Shown: piece after piece, positions 44,414-53,351 of the stretch
How positions within the stretch are numbered: the stretch's first letter is position 1
Layout of the letters: the number at the start of each line of letters is the position of its first letter
Source: Photorhabdus cinerea
GTDB lineage: Bacteria; Pseudomonadota; Gammaproteobacteria; Enterobacterales; Enterobacteriaceae
Assembly (NCBI RefSeq): GCF_011189575.1
Contig: NZ_PUJW01000009.1
Coordinates: 62,001 to 126,000, forward strand
Direction: 5' to 3'
DNA: 64,000 nucleotides
The notes under the pieces: generated by a model
What the model saw: only the letters and a program-made list of their open reading frames with translations
Database searches by the model: none
Told to the model about the DNA's origin: nothing
Position numbers and translations under genes: made by a program

Positions 44414-46390
44414 TTAGACCGGCCGGATACTCTCTTCATCCAATTCAGCATCAAATACTTGCCTTAATGTCTGAATAGTTTTATCCGCAATAATTGATTG
44501 GCGAGCTTGTGCCAACTTCTCTTCATAAATGGCTTGTCGCCACTCCAACGGGGTTTTCTCCGCCGGATTATCATCTTCAATAATGCTGAATTCAATCGTT
44601 ACACCATACAACTCGCTTAATGCTTCCGTTAATGACTTTTGTGCAAAAGCGGAATTAAGGTGACGCTGGCTCGAACGCAAGTGTAAACAGATCTGATTAC
44701 CACTAACCTGCTCTTTGAACGCATTTAATGCTAATTGTTGCACCAGTTTAGGAATTTTAAGTTTATCAACTTCTGCTGCCCATGCATCTCTTTGTTTGGA
44801 TTCTTCCGCTAATTTCTCTGCCAGCTCTGGTGTTTTCTCATGTTCCAACGCTGTTCTTAAAGCCTTTGGCGTAGCCACATAAGTTTCTGGTTTTTTCTCA
44901 ATATTCTTAGCACGCCAACGGTAAGCCTCTTTTTTCTCAGGCTTGCTTTCCTGAGTTTTGACTACCGATGATTGAAGTTGTTGCCCAGACACTGCGGCAA
45001 TCCGTTCCAGTGCCGAGGTCGCCGACCTTGTCTTAATAGACGTAGCCGGTTCAGACTTTTTTGGTGGCGTTTGCTCTTGTTGCCGAGATAACGCATTCCT
45101 TGCTTTTAGTAGTTGCGCTGTCGGGCTTGATACAAGTGCCTGAGGAATCTGAGGCTCTGTCTGGGAAGTTTTATCCATCTGTACCAATTCACTCACATGA
45201 TTAGTAGAAGGAATGCTCTTCTGGTGGTCATGTTGCAGCTGTACTGTGGTGGATGGCATAACCGCAGGTTGTACCATCGGTACAGAAACCTCTTCTATGA
45301 CTGTTTTTGGATGAAATGCCAAAGCCCTGAGCAAAGCCATTTCAACGCCCATTCTGCGTTCTGGTGCATATGCCAGATCTCTACGACCAATCAGTAAAGT
45401 TTGATAATAAAGTTGCAAATCTTCCGGTGAGATAGCCTTTGCTAATAGCCGCAAACGACCGTCAATTGAAGAAGGGGCGACCTCTGATTGAGAAGGTAAC
45501 AGTTGGATCATTGCAATACGATGCAGCAATGAAAGAATCTCCACCAACAAATTTTCCCAGTCAGAACCCCGTAAAGCAACTTGCTCCACCAATGCCATAA
45601 CCTGTTGACCATCAGCTCGGACCAATGCTTCAATTATTGATAGAGACTGTTCATCATCCAACGTTCCCAACATCCGGCTGACTATTTCAGCCGTCACCTG
45701 TCCTTGTCCCATAGCAATAGCCTGATCTGTCAGGCTTAAGGCATCACGCATACTGCCATCAGCAGCACGAGCCAAGAGCTGACGAGCACGACTGTCACTC
45801 TCTAGATGTTCAGCTTTAAGAATATGCTCAAGCTGATCGCTTATTTGAGCGACATCCAGCGCTTTGAGATGGAACTGTAAACAACGAGAAAGAATGGTCA
45901 CTGGCAATTTTTGCGGATCAGTCGTTGCCAGTAAAAATTTCACGTGCTCAGGCGGCTCTTCCAACGTCTTCAATAATGCATTGAAGCTGTGCCGAGAAAG
46001 CATATGCACTTCATCAATCAGATAGACTTTAAAACGCCCTCGAGTTGGAGCATATTGCACGTTATCCAACAGTTCACGCGTATCTTCAACTTTGGTACGA
46101 GAAGCAGCATCAATCTCAATCAGATCGACAAACCGTCCTTGCTCGATTTCAAGACAATTAGCACATTTACCACAAGGCTTATCAGTAATACCTGTTTCAC
46201 AATTCAACCCCTTGGCAAACAAGCGGGCAATCGTTGTTTTCCCAACTCCTCTGGTGCCAGAAAACAAATAAGCATGATGAAGCCGGCCATGGGCAAGACC
46301 ATTAGCTAACGCAATCAGGACATGTTCCTGACCAATCACATTAGAGAATATTTGTGGGCGCCACTTACGGGCAAGTACCTGATAGCTCAT
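44414..46390 (-). CDS. dnaX: DnaX, DNA polymerase III tau subunit (and gamma by frameshift)
   Basis: Clamp-loader ATPase of 658 residues. Walker A is GTRGVGKTT, the zinc module carries CETGITDKPCGKCANC, and DEVHMLS and an SRC motif follow. A Pro/Gln/Lys-rich linker leads to the C-terminal domain that contacts polymerase and helicase. A slippery heptamer at codons 444-445 should yield a 446-residue gamma form. E. coli DnaX is 643 aa with gamma of 431. It heads the dnaX-ybaB-recR unit. Confidence 0.97.
   Translation of the reverse strand: MSYQVLARKWRPQIFSNVIGQEHVLIALANGLAHGRLHHAYLFSGTRGVGKTTIARLFAKGLNCETGITDKPCGKCANCLEIEQGRFVDLIEIDAASRTKVEDTRELLDNVQYAPTRGRFKVYLIDEVHMLSRHSFNALLKTLEEPPEHVKFLLATTDPQKLPVTILSRCLQFHLKALDVAQISDQLEHILKAEHLESDSRARQLLARAADGSMRDALSLTDQAIAMGQGQVTAEIVSRMLGTLDDEQSLSIIEALVRADGQQVMALVEQVALRGSDWENLLVEILSLLHRIAMIQLLPSQSEVAPSSIDGRLRLLAKAISPEDLQLYYQTLLIGRRDLAYAPERRMGVEMALLRALAFHPKTVIEEVSVPMVQPAVMPSTTVQLQHDHQKSIPSTNHVSELVQMDKTSQTEPQIPQALVSSPTAQLLKARNALSRQQEQTPPKKSEPATSIKTRSATSALERIAAVSGQQLQSSVVKTQESKPEKKEAYRWRAKNIEKKPETYVATPKALRTALEHEKTPELAEKLAEESKQRDAWAAEVDKLKIPKLVQQLALNAFKEQVSGNQICLHLRSSQRHLNSAFAQKSLTEALSELYGVTIEFSIIEDDNPAEKTPLEWRQAIYEEKLAQARQSIIADKTIQTLRQVFDAELDEESIRPV
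45051..45062 (-). other. dnaX: Programmed -1 frameshift site in dnaX (gamma subunit)
   Basis: On the minus strand, A AAA AAG (45062-45056) is in the zero frame after CCA. Slipping back one base makes the next codons GTC and TGA, so the shifted frame ends immediately (stop at 45053-45051), just as in E. coli, where GAG-TGA follows the same heptamer. Short inverted repeats (GTCT-ATTA-AGAC; GGTC-GGC-GACC) lie downstream and could stimulate slippage. Confidence 0.85.
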
Positions 46391-46486
46391 TGATACCGGG
46401 GAAATTGAATATAATTGGGCACCATGCTAACACAGCCCCACTATAGACAGCGAGGCCGATATGTCAGTAATGCGAAAATAAGCAGA

Positions 46487-47038
46487 TTAATGACCTGGGA
46501 ATTCAAGCAGGGTAAAGCTACTCACACCTTGTCTTTGCAAACGCTCAACGCCCCCCAAATCAAGCAAACCAATAACAAAGGCCGCTTCAAAAACTTCACC
46601 ACCTAAACGACGAATTAAGTGGGCGGTTGCCTCAACAGTACCACCGGTTGCTAACAAATCATCAATAACCAGCACCTTATCGTTCTCTATTATACTATCC
46701 TTATGCATTTCCAGTGTATCGGTGCCATACTCCAGATTGTAAGTTTCACTCAATGTTTCACGAGGTAATTTACCTGCTTTACGCACTGGAACAAAACCAA
46801 CACCGAGACGCAACGCAACAGGGGCTCCGAATAGAAAACCACGAGCTTCAGTACCAACAATTTTTGTTATGCCCTTGCCTTGATATCGCTCTACCAGAAG
46901 ATCAATTGTTGCCTGATAGGCTGGAGGGTTATCCAATAAGGTTGTAATATCACGAAAAAGAACCCCTGCTTTCGGGTAATCGGGAATAGTTTCTATGCTG
47001 TCTTTAATAAATTGCAGTTGCTGCGCGTTTGCGGTCAT
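46487..47038 (-). CDS. apt: Apt, adenine phosphoribosyltransferase
   Basis: Salvage enzyme joining adenine and PRPP to AMP. The ATG at 47038 gives MTANAQQLQFIKDSI and 183 residues, identical in length to E. coli; the open frame extends 25 codons further upstream with unrelated sequence. The PRPP motif VLVIDDLLATGGT and GTEARGFLFG are present. It lies upstream of dnaX and is divergent from priC. Confidence 0.97.
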   Translation of the reverse strand: MTANAQQLQFIKDSIETIPDYPKAGVLFRDITTLLDNPPAYQATIDLLVERYQGKGITKIVGTEARGFLFGAPVALRLGVGFVPVRKAGKLPRETLSETYNLEYGTDTLEMHKDSIIENDKVLVIDDLLATGGTVEATAHLIRRLGGEVFEAAFVIGLLDLGGVERLQRQGVSSFTLLEFPGH

Positions 47039-47181
47039 AATCGGTGCCAGTGAGTAGAACACGAAGGTGCTAAAATCTATGCAAACTGATAGAAAAAAGC
47101 AACCAATGAACATTCATTAGCCTATTTTTTGTCGTTCAAAATCAATTCTGCTTCACAGCACATAACCACTTTAGGGTATAA

Positions 47182-47724
47182 ATGAGTACACGAAATTTAT
47201 TAAATTTGCTCGAAAAACAAGTTGGTATACTGGCAAAAGAGATCGCTCCACTAGCAAACACACCATTTTCCACTGCCCGGTTTGATCAGGCTTTATTTAA
47301 CCGACACAGTGATAAGCTCCGTGACTATCTCCAAGAAGTAAAGCACAACATGGAACAACTCAAAAAGTGTGTTCAGGATAACCAGACAGAACAAGTCGCA
47401 TTTCTAGCTGAACGTTTAACGATCCAAATAGAAGCATTAAAGCGTGAATTATCTACCCAGTCTCTGAGAAAAAAAGAGAGTCAGTTCGAGCATAAACAAC
47501 AAGCCACTGACCTATATCATAAACTCGCTGAACATCAGGATTATGAACGCCGTCTACTCGAAATGATCAATGATAGAGAGCTAAAATTGAATCAACAAAC
47601 TACACTTAGTAATCAGCAAAAAGTACAGAAAGAAATTGCAGCCTTAGCAGGAAGACTAGCACGTTGCCGCCAGTCTATGATGCGAATTGAAAAATCAATC
47701 GAATATAAAGAGAATACGAATTAA
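47182..47724 (+). CDS. priC: PriC, primosomal replication protein N''
   Basis: A 180-residue, mostly helical and charged protein matching PriC in position and character. PriC recognises stalled forks and reloads DnaB on SSB-coated DNA. An AGGGTATAA site precedes the ATG. Divergent from apt, with rsmS just downstream, as in E. coli, although sequence conservation in this family is low. Confidence 0.85.
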   Translation: MSTRNLLNLLEKQVGILAKEIAPLANTPFSTARFDQALFNRHSDKLRDYLQEVKHNMEQLKKCVQDNQTEQVAFLAERLTIQIEALKRELSTQSLRKKESQFEHKQQATDLYHKLAEHQDYERRLLEMINDRELKLNQQTTLSNQQKVQKEIAALAGRLARCRQSMMRIEKSIEYKENTN

Positions 47725-47746
47725 CGACTCAGATGAGGAATGTTTT

Positions 47747-47911
47747 ATGTCTGTCGAACATGCACCGCCTGAAGTTCAACTTGCTGTTGATCTAATCTAT
47801 TTACTGGAGTGCAACGAAATCACTCCTGAAATCGCACTCGCCACACTGGAAATAGTCAAGCGTGATTATCAAGCAAAATTAGTGAAGCAACCACAATCTA
47901 CAAGTGAATAA
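47747..47911 (+). CDS. rsmS: RsmS (YbaM), small DUF2496 protein
   Basis: A 54-residue protein, MSVEHAPPEVQLAVDLIYLL onward, closely resembling E. coli YbaM (LAVDLI, DIVKRDYxxKL). In Pectobacterium RsmS affects the Rsm secondary-metabolite regulation. The ATG at 47747 has GAGGAA 7 bp upstream and gives the family length. 22 bp after priC, probably one transcript. In E. coli mscK follows; here accessory genes follow. Confidence 0.9.
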   Translation: MSVEHAPPEVQLAVDLIYLLECNEITPEIALATLEIVKRDYQAKLVKQPQSTSE

Positions 47912-48047
47912 TTGAGTGATTTGCGCCAAACACCTCAATAGATACCTCGTCGATACTACAAAAGATCCGCATTAGTCTTAATGGGTTCTTACACATTCCC
48001 AGTTCAGCCTTTGTAACATTTCAAATGACTTTATGTTAACCTCGCCT

Positions 48048-48482
48048 TTAATTCTTCCCATCGCTTCTTTTTAGGAACGTTGAGGCATAATCATCAACAG
48101 CAATTCGAGTACAAAGTTGCTCCCACTCACAACCTACACAGGCGGCCCTTACAATCCCACGTCTGAAAGCCCATCGAGCCTGTCTAAAATAGGCTGAATC
48201 AAGTCTTAATATATGACCTATTTCGACAGGCCAACCCATAAGAGTGCTAACAGCTTCTAAAGCATGGCTATCCCGAATAATGACACTTTCTCCTAAACAA
48301 TGAGGGGCATCCTCTCCAAGTAAAGGCATACATATATCATCTGGCCCTGCCACAATCAGGATGTCTTCGTCCCGAATTCGGGGAATAATTTTATTGTAGT
48401 TTTCAATAAAACTAGGGGAATATCCGTTGCCGGCGTAGGTAAGAATACAAAGAAGGTGGTGACCTCTCAGAGATATTGTCAT
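48048..48482 (-). CDS. DUF1284 family protein
   Basis: A 144-residue protein starting MTISLRGHHLLCILTYAGNG, the DUF1284 signature (LRGHHLLC, GYSxxFxxN). It has several cysteines, including CVGCEWEQLC near the C-terminus, that could bind a metal. No function is known. The start at 48482 has AGGAG 7 bp upstream. It is divergent from the oxygenase gene across about 100 bp and opens an accessory cluster between rsmS and acrR. Confidence 0.82.
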   Translation of the reverse strand: MTISLRGHHLLCILTYAGNGYSPSFIENYNKIIPRIRDEDILIVAGPDDICMPLLGEDAPHCLGESVIIRDSHALEAVSTLMGWPVEIGHILRLDSAYFRQARWAFRRGIVRAACVGCEWEQLCTRIAVDDYASTFLKRSDGKN

Positions 48483-48583
48483 TATCGCGCTCCTGAACAT
48501 GGTCAAGTGTTGCATTATTATACAATCAGTGTTATATGATCAATTTTCCTAATATAAAGAAAATAAACTAGGAATTGGCTATC

Positions 48584-49348
48584 ATGTTGTCAAGGTGGGT
48601 ATCAAACGAACTTATCAAATTATCATCAGAAAGCTTGCAAGCACTCATAGATAACCAGATTCCAGCAGCAGTGATAAATGATTTTGCAACGACAGAGGAA
48701 TCTGAACAGCTTTCAACTATAATACTGAGCATGAAAGCAAAACCCTATGAATTCGGGAGACCGGGCTTTTACCTAGGAAATCCGTTAGCTCATTATCGTA
48801 ACCGACCCAAAGAAGAGTACTTTGCTCAAGTCAGCACAGCTGAAAAAGAACGTACTCAAATCATCAATCAGGCTTTTGATCCAGTCGATCGGTTTATACG
48901 ATGTATCGATCATGATACAGATTTCAACATTTCAGTCGCAGAAGAGCCGGGATTAGGTCCCTATTTTGCCGGTATCGTTCGTATTATCTCCGGTGGTTCT
49001 GACTTGCATATAGACTATGCACCCACTTTTGCGAAAGGAAACCTAGTTATCGGAGATGTGTCTACCCAGCTTGCCTGGAACCTCTATGTTTCGTCTCCCT
49101 CTCAAGGAGGAGAAACTGTTATCTATAATCAACCATTCAAAAATACCATCGCAGATAAAACATATAAGCCATATGATAGTTCTCTATTGGTTGATTGCGA
49201 ATCTTTCACCTTCCAACCTCAAGTTGGTTCCGTCGTCATTTTCAATACTAGTAATCCTCATATCGTCTTGCCTGCGAGAGGCAATCGGATTGCCACAGGC
49301 TCTTTCATCGGTCTGTTAAGTGAGAAGAATCTGATCCTATGGTCGTAA
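48584..49348 (+). CDS. 2-oxoglutarate/Fe(II)-dependent oxygenase-like protein
   Basis: A 254-residue protein with a double-stranded beta-helix pattern. The HxD motif is in DLHIDYAP (His142, Asp144), the distal His in NPHIVLP (His226), and an Arg about nine residues later (Arg235) can hold 2-oxoglutarate. This fits prolyl-hydroxylase-like 2OG oxygenases (SQGGETVIYN, GSVVIFNTSNPH). The substrate is unknown. The ATG at 48584 is preferred to a TTG three codons earlier. It is followed by a DMT transporter 30 bp downstream, suggesting the product or substrate is a transported small molecule. Confidence 0.8.
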   Translation: MLSRWVSNELIKLSSESLQALIDNQIPAAVINDFATTEESEQLSTIILSMKAKPYEFGRPGFYLGNPLAHYRNRPKEEYFAQVSTAEKERTQIINQAFDPVDRFIRCIDHDTDFNISVAEEPGLGPYFAGIVRIISGGSDLHIDYAPTFAKGNLVIGDVSTQLAWNLYVSSPSQGGETVIYNQPFKNTIADKTYKPYDSSLLVDCESFTFQPQVGSVVIFNTSNPHIVLPARGNRIATGSFIGLLSEKNLILWS

Positions 49349-49378
49349 TGCATTTTGATAAGATGCTGGAGTCTAAGC

Positions 49379-50284
49379 ATGAAGATGACCTTTTCTTACG
49401 CTACCGCTGTTCTGTACATCGTGACGATCATCACGGGAGGAACATCGTGGTATGCAGCAAAACTGCAATTAACTGACGTTTCGCCTGCAATATCTCTGAT
49501 TTATCGTTTTGGGTGTGCATCAGGATTGTTACTTCTGATCGCGGCAATTTCGCGGGAAAAACTCACATATACCTGGCGCGATCACCTTTCCTTCGCTTCG
49601 CTCGGAGCGTGCGGATTTGCTATTGCATTCTTACTAATTTACAAGGCTGCGGCCTTGATCACCACCGGTTTAATCGCTCTCATCTACTCTTTAGTCATAT
49701 TATTCAATTCCGTGAATACCACTCTCTTTCTACGGCAATCAACTTCACGAACAGTTCTGGTAGGTGCGCTAGTCGGTCTAGCAGGGATAATTTTAGTCTT
49801 CAGTCCAGAATTTTTTAATAATGAGTGGAATTGGGCAGGATTCGGTTACGCCATCTCCGCAACCCTAGCGTTCTCATTCGCCAACATTTCCGCAGTTCAA
49901 TTACAAAGAAAAGGTATCACTGTTCTACCAATGACCGGTATTTCTATGGGATATGGCGCTATATTCCTGCTCAGCTATGCTTTATTAACCAAGCAGACAT
50001 TTAGCTTTGATCCGTCACCAATCTACGTAGCATCTCTATTCTATTTGATCCTATTTCCTTCTGTGATTGGATACACAACTTATTTCGCTGTTGTTGGCCG
50101 TTTGGGTGCAGAACGAGGAGCTTATACGATGCTTCTCGTTCCACTTGTAGCATTAGCCATCTCCAGCGTGACAGAAGGCTATCGTCCAACTATCTGGGCC
50201 ATAGTCGGTACAATGATGACTCTTAGCGGCAACTATTGGGTGCTCACAACCAAGTACCAACCAGTCACAAAGACCAACGTTTAA
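49379..50284 (+). CDS. EamA/DMT-family transporter
   Basis: A 301-residue inner-membrane protein with about ten hydrophobic helices and two EamA-type repeats, as in drug/metabolite exporters (RhaT/YdcZ-like fold). The substrate cannot be told from sequence. The ATG at 49379 has GGAG 7 bp upstream. It lies 30 bp after the oxygenase gene, so the two are probably cotranscribed. Its 3' end overlaps convergent bioY by 4 bp. Confidence 0.85.
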   Translation: MKMTFSYATAVLYIVTIITGGTSWYAAKLQLTDVSPAISLIYRFGCASGLLLLIAAISREKLTYTWRDHLSFASLGACGFAIAFLLIYKAAALITTGLIALIYSLVILFNSVNTTLFLRQSTSRTVLVGALVGLAGIILVFSPEFFNNEWNWAGFGYAISATLAFSFANISAVQLQRKGITVLPMTGISMGYGAIFLLSYALLTKQTFSFDPSPIYVASLFYLILFPSVIGYTTYFAVVGRLGAERGAYTMLLVPLVALAISSVTEGYRPTIWAIVGTMMTLSGNYWVLTTKYQPVTKTNV

Positions 50285-50829
50285 AAATGTGACTCATGAG
50301 TAGGGTAAGCCCGACGAACAGTTTTAGCAATCAAGATAACCAGTATGACTTTGATAATATCTCCTGGTATGAATCCAATCGAACCTACGGTTGCTTGCCA
50401 GAGGTTGATATTGGCAAATGCTGCAACCCATGGAATGCCAATCACGTAAACAAGCACTATCCCACCAAAGACAAGAAATCCAGATTCTTTAAAAACATTC
50501 AGCTTTGCAAGATTCTGTTCATACAAATAGCCGATGACAAAAGCTGCAATCGGCCATGCCAAAACAAAACCACCACTCGGACTGAGAAATACCCCAAATC
50601 CCCCCATACCTCCAGCCATTACCGGTAATCCGATTGCAACGAGCACACAAAAAAGCAGCAATGCTAATCCCCCGCGTTTTGCACCAACAATAGCGCCAGC
50701 GAGCATCGCTCCCATTGATTGAGCCGTTATCGGAACGCCCACAACAGGAAGTGCCAATGGTGGAAATAAACCCAGCGCTGCGGTTAGTGCAGCAAATAAT
50801 GCGATATAAACAATATCTTTCGTGGACAT
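50281..50829 (-). CDS. bioY: BioY, biotin transporter substrate-binding (S) component
   Basis: A 182-residue membrane protein of the BioY family, the biotin-binding S component of an energy-coupling factor transporter. It has six hydrophobic segments, a conserved VPITAQSMGAMLAGAIVGAK block near residues 34-53 and GGFGVFLSPSGGF. It is third in the bioM-bioN-bioY cluster, 38 bp after bioN. Together the three allow high-affinity biotin uptake. Confidence 0.95.
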   Translation of the reverse strand: MSTKDIVYIALFAALTAALGLFPPLALPVVGVPITAQSMGAMLAGAIVGAKRGGLALLLFCVLVAIGLPVMAGGMGGFGVFLSPSGGFVLAWPIAAFVIGYLYEQNLAKLNVFKESGFLVFGGIVLVYVIGIPWVAAFANINLWQATVGSIGFIPGDIIKVILVILIAKTVRRAYPTHESHF

Positions 50830-50867
50830 TTGATCCCCTTTCTTTTCGATAGGCTACAAATTGTGCT

Positions 50868-51497
50868 TTATTTACTGTTTGATTTCTTTCTCTCAAACCC
50901 GGGATCATAGGAGCGGGCGTCGATAGCAGCAGAGATATCATCTGCCATCTTAAGCGTTCTTACGATAACGGGCACCGCAATTGCTATGACACTCTTGTCA
51001 AGACCCCTTGCTTTCTGCGCTTCCCGTACTTCCCCTGTAATTGACGCTAGAACAGGGATAAATCGTAAAGCAAGCGATAACGCTAGGCTCACTTTTCCAG
51101 GATTAACACCAAAATAGTACAACCACCCAAAGCCCTTTTCCAATGCGTCAATCATATCAGAGGTACGAGTAGTGAAAGTGACCAGCGACGCCAGCAGCAA
51201 AAGTGAAACAAGGCGAACTACCACAAGAACACCAACAGTCCAATGATGCAGAAACACTTGGACGATAAAAATAAGTGACAGAACCCATATAGCCGGTCGC
51301 AGTTGCGCCCAAGCTGTTTTCAATGAGATTCTGGCTAACAAATATAAAAGTATGATGCCTGCCAAAGCTGCAACTGAAAGATCAATACGCGGAACAATGA
51401 AGAGTAATGTTCCTAAAATAATCAAAGAAACAATCTTGAGCCCTGGACTGGCTCGATGTACAAATGATGAACCATGCTCATTCCCAGACAAGCTCAT
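50868..51497 (-). CDS. bioN: BioN, ECF transporter transmembrane (T) component
   Basis: A 209-residue membrane protein of the CbiQ/EcfT type that couples ATP hydrolysis to the S component. It has about five hydrophobic segments and C-terminal cytoplasmic helices with the two short Ala-Arg-Gly-type motifs (EAQKARGLD and DARSYDPG). It overlaps bioM by 4 bp and precedes bioY. Confidence 0.93.
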   Translation of the reverse strand: MSLSGNEHGSSFVHRASPGLKIVSLIILGTLLFIVPRIDLSVAALAGIILLYLLARISLKTAWAQLRPAIWVLSLIFIVQVFLHHWTVGVLVVVRLVSLLLLASLVTFTTRTSDMIDALEKGFGWLYYFGVNPGKVSLALSLALRFIPVLASITGEVREAQKARGLDKSVIAIAVPVIVRTLKMADDISAAIDARSYDPGFERKKSNSK

Positions 51498-52168
51498 GAC
51501 ATCATCCTTACATACTCAGGAATAGCGATGGAGGGAATGTCGTCGGCAACCACCTGACCATCATCGAAAACAAGCACGCGATCAAACCCTGCCAGAAACT
51601 CAAGGTCATGAGATACTACAATCACCGTTTGAGATAAGTTATCGATTGCTTCGGCAACACGGCGTTTATTTCGCAAATCAAGCAAAGTTGTAGGCTCATC
51701 GAAAATTATGTAAGCGGGGTCCATCACAAGAACACCTGAGATTGCAAGGAGTTGTTTCTGACCACCACTTAAAAGATGGGCAGGATACTCTCTAAACTGA
51801 AGTAAATCATATCGCGAAAGTGCCTCCTGAATTCTCTGTTGAATCGTGTCCTTGGTAAAACCGAGATTTTTCATTCCAAAGGCCAAATCCTCTTCAACAA
51901 CGGGAAAAACGATCTGATTATCAGGATTCTGGAATACAAAACCGACCTTGCGCCGGATCGCTTTACCATCTGTTCTAGTGTTCAAACCATCCACCAGAAC
52001 ATCACCCCTTTTCGGTACCAATAATCCATTGAGAAGACGCACGAATGTACTCTTGCCACAGCCGTTACTACCTATGATGGCAATTCTTTTTTCCTTCAGC
52101 TGCAAATTTAAGTCTTTCAATATCACACGCTCGCCGTAAGCATGCGTTACATTTTGTATTTCCAGCAT
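51494..52168 (-). CDS. bioM: BioM, ECF transporter ATPase (A) component
   Basis: A 224-residue ABC ATPase of the energy-coupling factor class. Walker A is GSNGCGKST, the Q-loop VFQNPDNQIVFP is typical of ECF ATPases, the signature is LLSGGQKQ, and Walker B is YIIFDEPT followed by the VSHD switch. First gene of bioM-bioN-bioY; its stop overlaps bioN by 4 bp. The complete M-N-Y set resembles the alphaproteobacterial arrangement. Confidence 0.94.
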   Translation of the reverse strand: MLEIQNVTHAYGERVILKDLNLQLKEKRIAIIGSNGCGKSTFVRLLNGLLVPKRGDVLVDGLNTRTDGKAIRRKVGFVFQNPDNQIVFPVVEEDLAFGMKNLGFTKDTIQQRIQEALSRYDLLQFREYPAHLLSGGQKQLLAISGVLVMDPAYIIFDEPTTLLDLRNKRRVAEAIDNLSQTVIVVSHDLEFLAGFDRVLVFDDGQVVADDIPSIAIPEYVRMMS

Positions 52169-52580
52169 AGATAGTTATTCCTCAACAGCTACGACCAGCT
52201 ACACAGCGCTGCATCAACTCAAAACTCGACCTGACTGCAAAGCGTCTACCGGGCAAATTCAACTAATGTACTGATTTCAACACCGCTGACCAATTTCAAC
52301 TCACTGATATCACAAGCATCTGTACTAGTATTGCTGAATTCTACCGGTATATTTTATGCAGTCAGAATCACCAGCATTTGCTTTAGGCTATAACTTTCCT
52401 TAAGGGTTACGGCCCTGAAGATTGGTAGCAATAGTATCTGATATTAGATATAACTTTGGGCTAGTTTCTGGGTATTGTTCTTTTTATAGATAAACGAAGA
52501 GCACAAGATAATGGCTTTTGACCATTAGCCAAGCTATATTAAGTAATTACCAAAATAGAACTCCTCTATATTCTGGTTCT
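52169..52580. other. Intergenic region between bioM and acrR
   Basis: About 410 bp with no gene. It carries the upstream region of bioM and the 3' flank of acrR. One notable element is a TTATAGATAA site at 52484-52493, listed separately. This is also the position where E. coli has mscK, of which no trace was recognised. Confidence 0.45.
52484..52493. promoter_or_regulatory. BioR-like 10-bp site (TTATAGATAA)
   Basis: Matches the BioR consensus TTATMKATAA described for biotin regulons of alphaproteobacteria. It sits about 315 bp upstream of bioM, which is far. Gammaproteobacteria normally use BirA, and short AT-rich sites arise by chance, so this may be coincidence or a relic of transfer. Confidence 0.25.
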
Positions 52581-53222
52581 TCATTTTTCATCGATTTTCA
52601 TATACTCACTATATTTAAGTACATCGATAAAGCTATCCGTTAACGATTCGGCTTCTTTCTGAATATCAAAACTATCTGGTGCAAACAACCAATTCTCCAG
52701 CAAACCGGTTATCAACCCTCTCAACATGATAGCGGCCCGCCTCAGATTCAGATTATAAGGAAGCTGACCTGATGCAATACAATTAGAAAGTGACTCTTCA
52801 ATACGAACATAGTCTGCAACACACAGTTCCTGACGAGCTTCCACCAAGGCAGACATTTCACCAACAAACTCACATTTATGGAAAAAAATCTCCATTAATA
52901 GCCGACTTTTCGGATCGTCAACAACCGACGTCAAAATATGGATTATGAAAGTTCTTAAAATCAGGAGTGGATTATTCGAATATTTTGCTTGATACTCTTT
53001 TTCTAATTCATCAATCTTAGAATCTGATATTTTACAAGCTTCAGAAAACAGGTCTACTTTATTTTTAAAATGCCAGTAAATTGCCCCTCGGGTTACCCCA
53101 GCCGCTGTAGCAATATCTGTCAGTGAAGTAGCCGAGACACCGCGCTCAGAGAACTCTTTTATAGCCGCGTCTATAATCTGTTGCCGGGTCTCCTCAGCCT
53201 GTTGTTTAGTTTTTCGTGCCAT
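52581..53222 (-). CDS. acrR: AcrR, TetR-family repressor of acrAB
   Basis: A 213-residue TetR-type regulator. The N-terminal helix-turn-helix SLTDIATAAGVTRGAIYWHFKNK region is diagnostic (described here in part: TAAGVTRGAIYWHF at about 41-54), with a C-terminal ligand-binding domain. It is divergent from acrA across 129 bp containing a palindromic operator and represses the efflux operon until drugs bind. Length matches E. coli (215). Confidence 0.95.
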   Translation of the reverse strand: MARKTKQQAEETRQQIIDAAIKEFSERGVSATSLTDIATAAGVTRGAIYWHFKNKVDLFSEACKISDSKIDELEKEYQAKYSNNPLLILRTFIIHILTSVVDDPKSRLLMEIFFHKCEFVGEMSALVEARQELCVADYVRIEESLSNCIASGQLPYNLNLRRAAIMLRGLITGLLENWLFAPDSFDIQKEAESLTDSFIDVLKYSEYMKIDEK

Positions 53223-53250
53223 ATACTCTGTTTTTAGCCTGAAGTTGATT

Positions 53251-53274
53251 TACATACATTCATGTATGTTTGTA
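53251..53274. promoter_or_regulatory. AcrR operator between acrR and acrA
   Basis: A 24-bp imperfect palindrome with half-sites TACATACATT and AATGTATGTA-like sequence (TGTATGTTTGTA). It corresponds closely to the AcrR operator of E. coli, TACATACATT followed by its inverted partner. A TATTAT -10-like hexamer begins at its end. Positioned to control both divergent genes. Confidence 0.85.
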
Positions 53275-53351
53275 TTATAGCATGCTGTTATTAATGGAGT
53301 AATGGTTTTACGGATTGAAAGATTAACATTTAAAAATATTGAGGTTTACTT

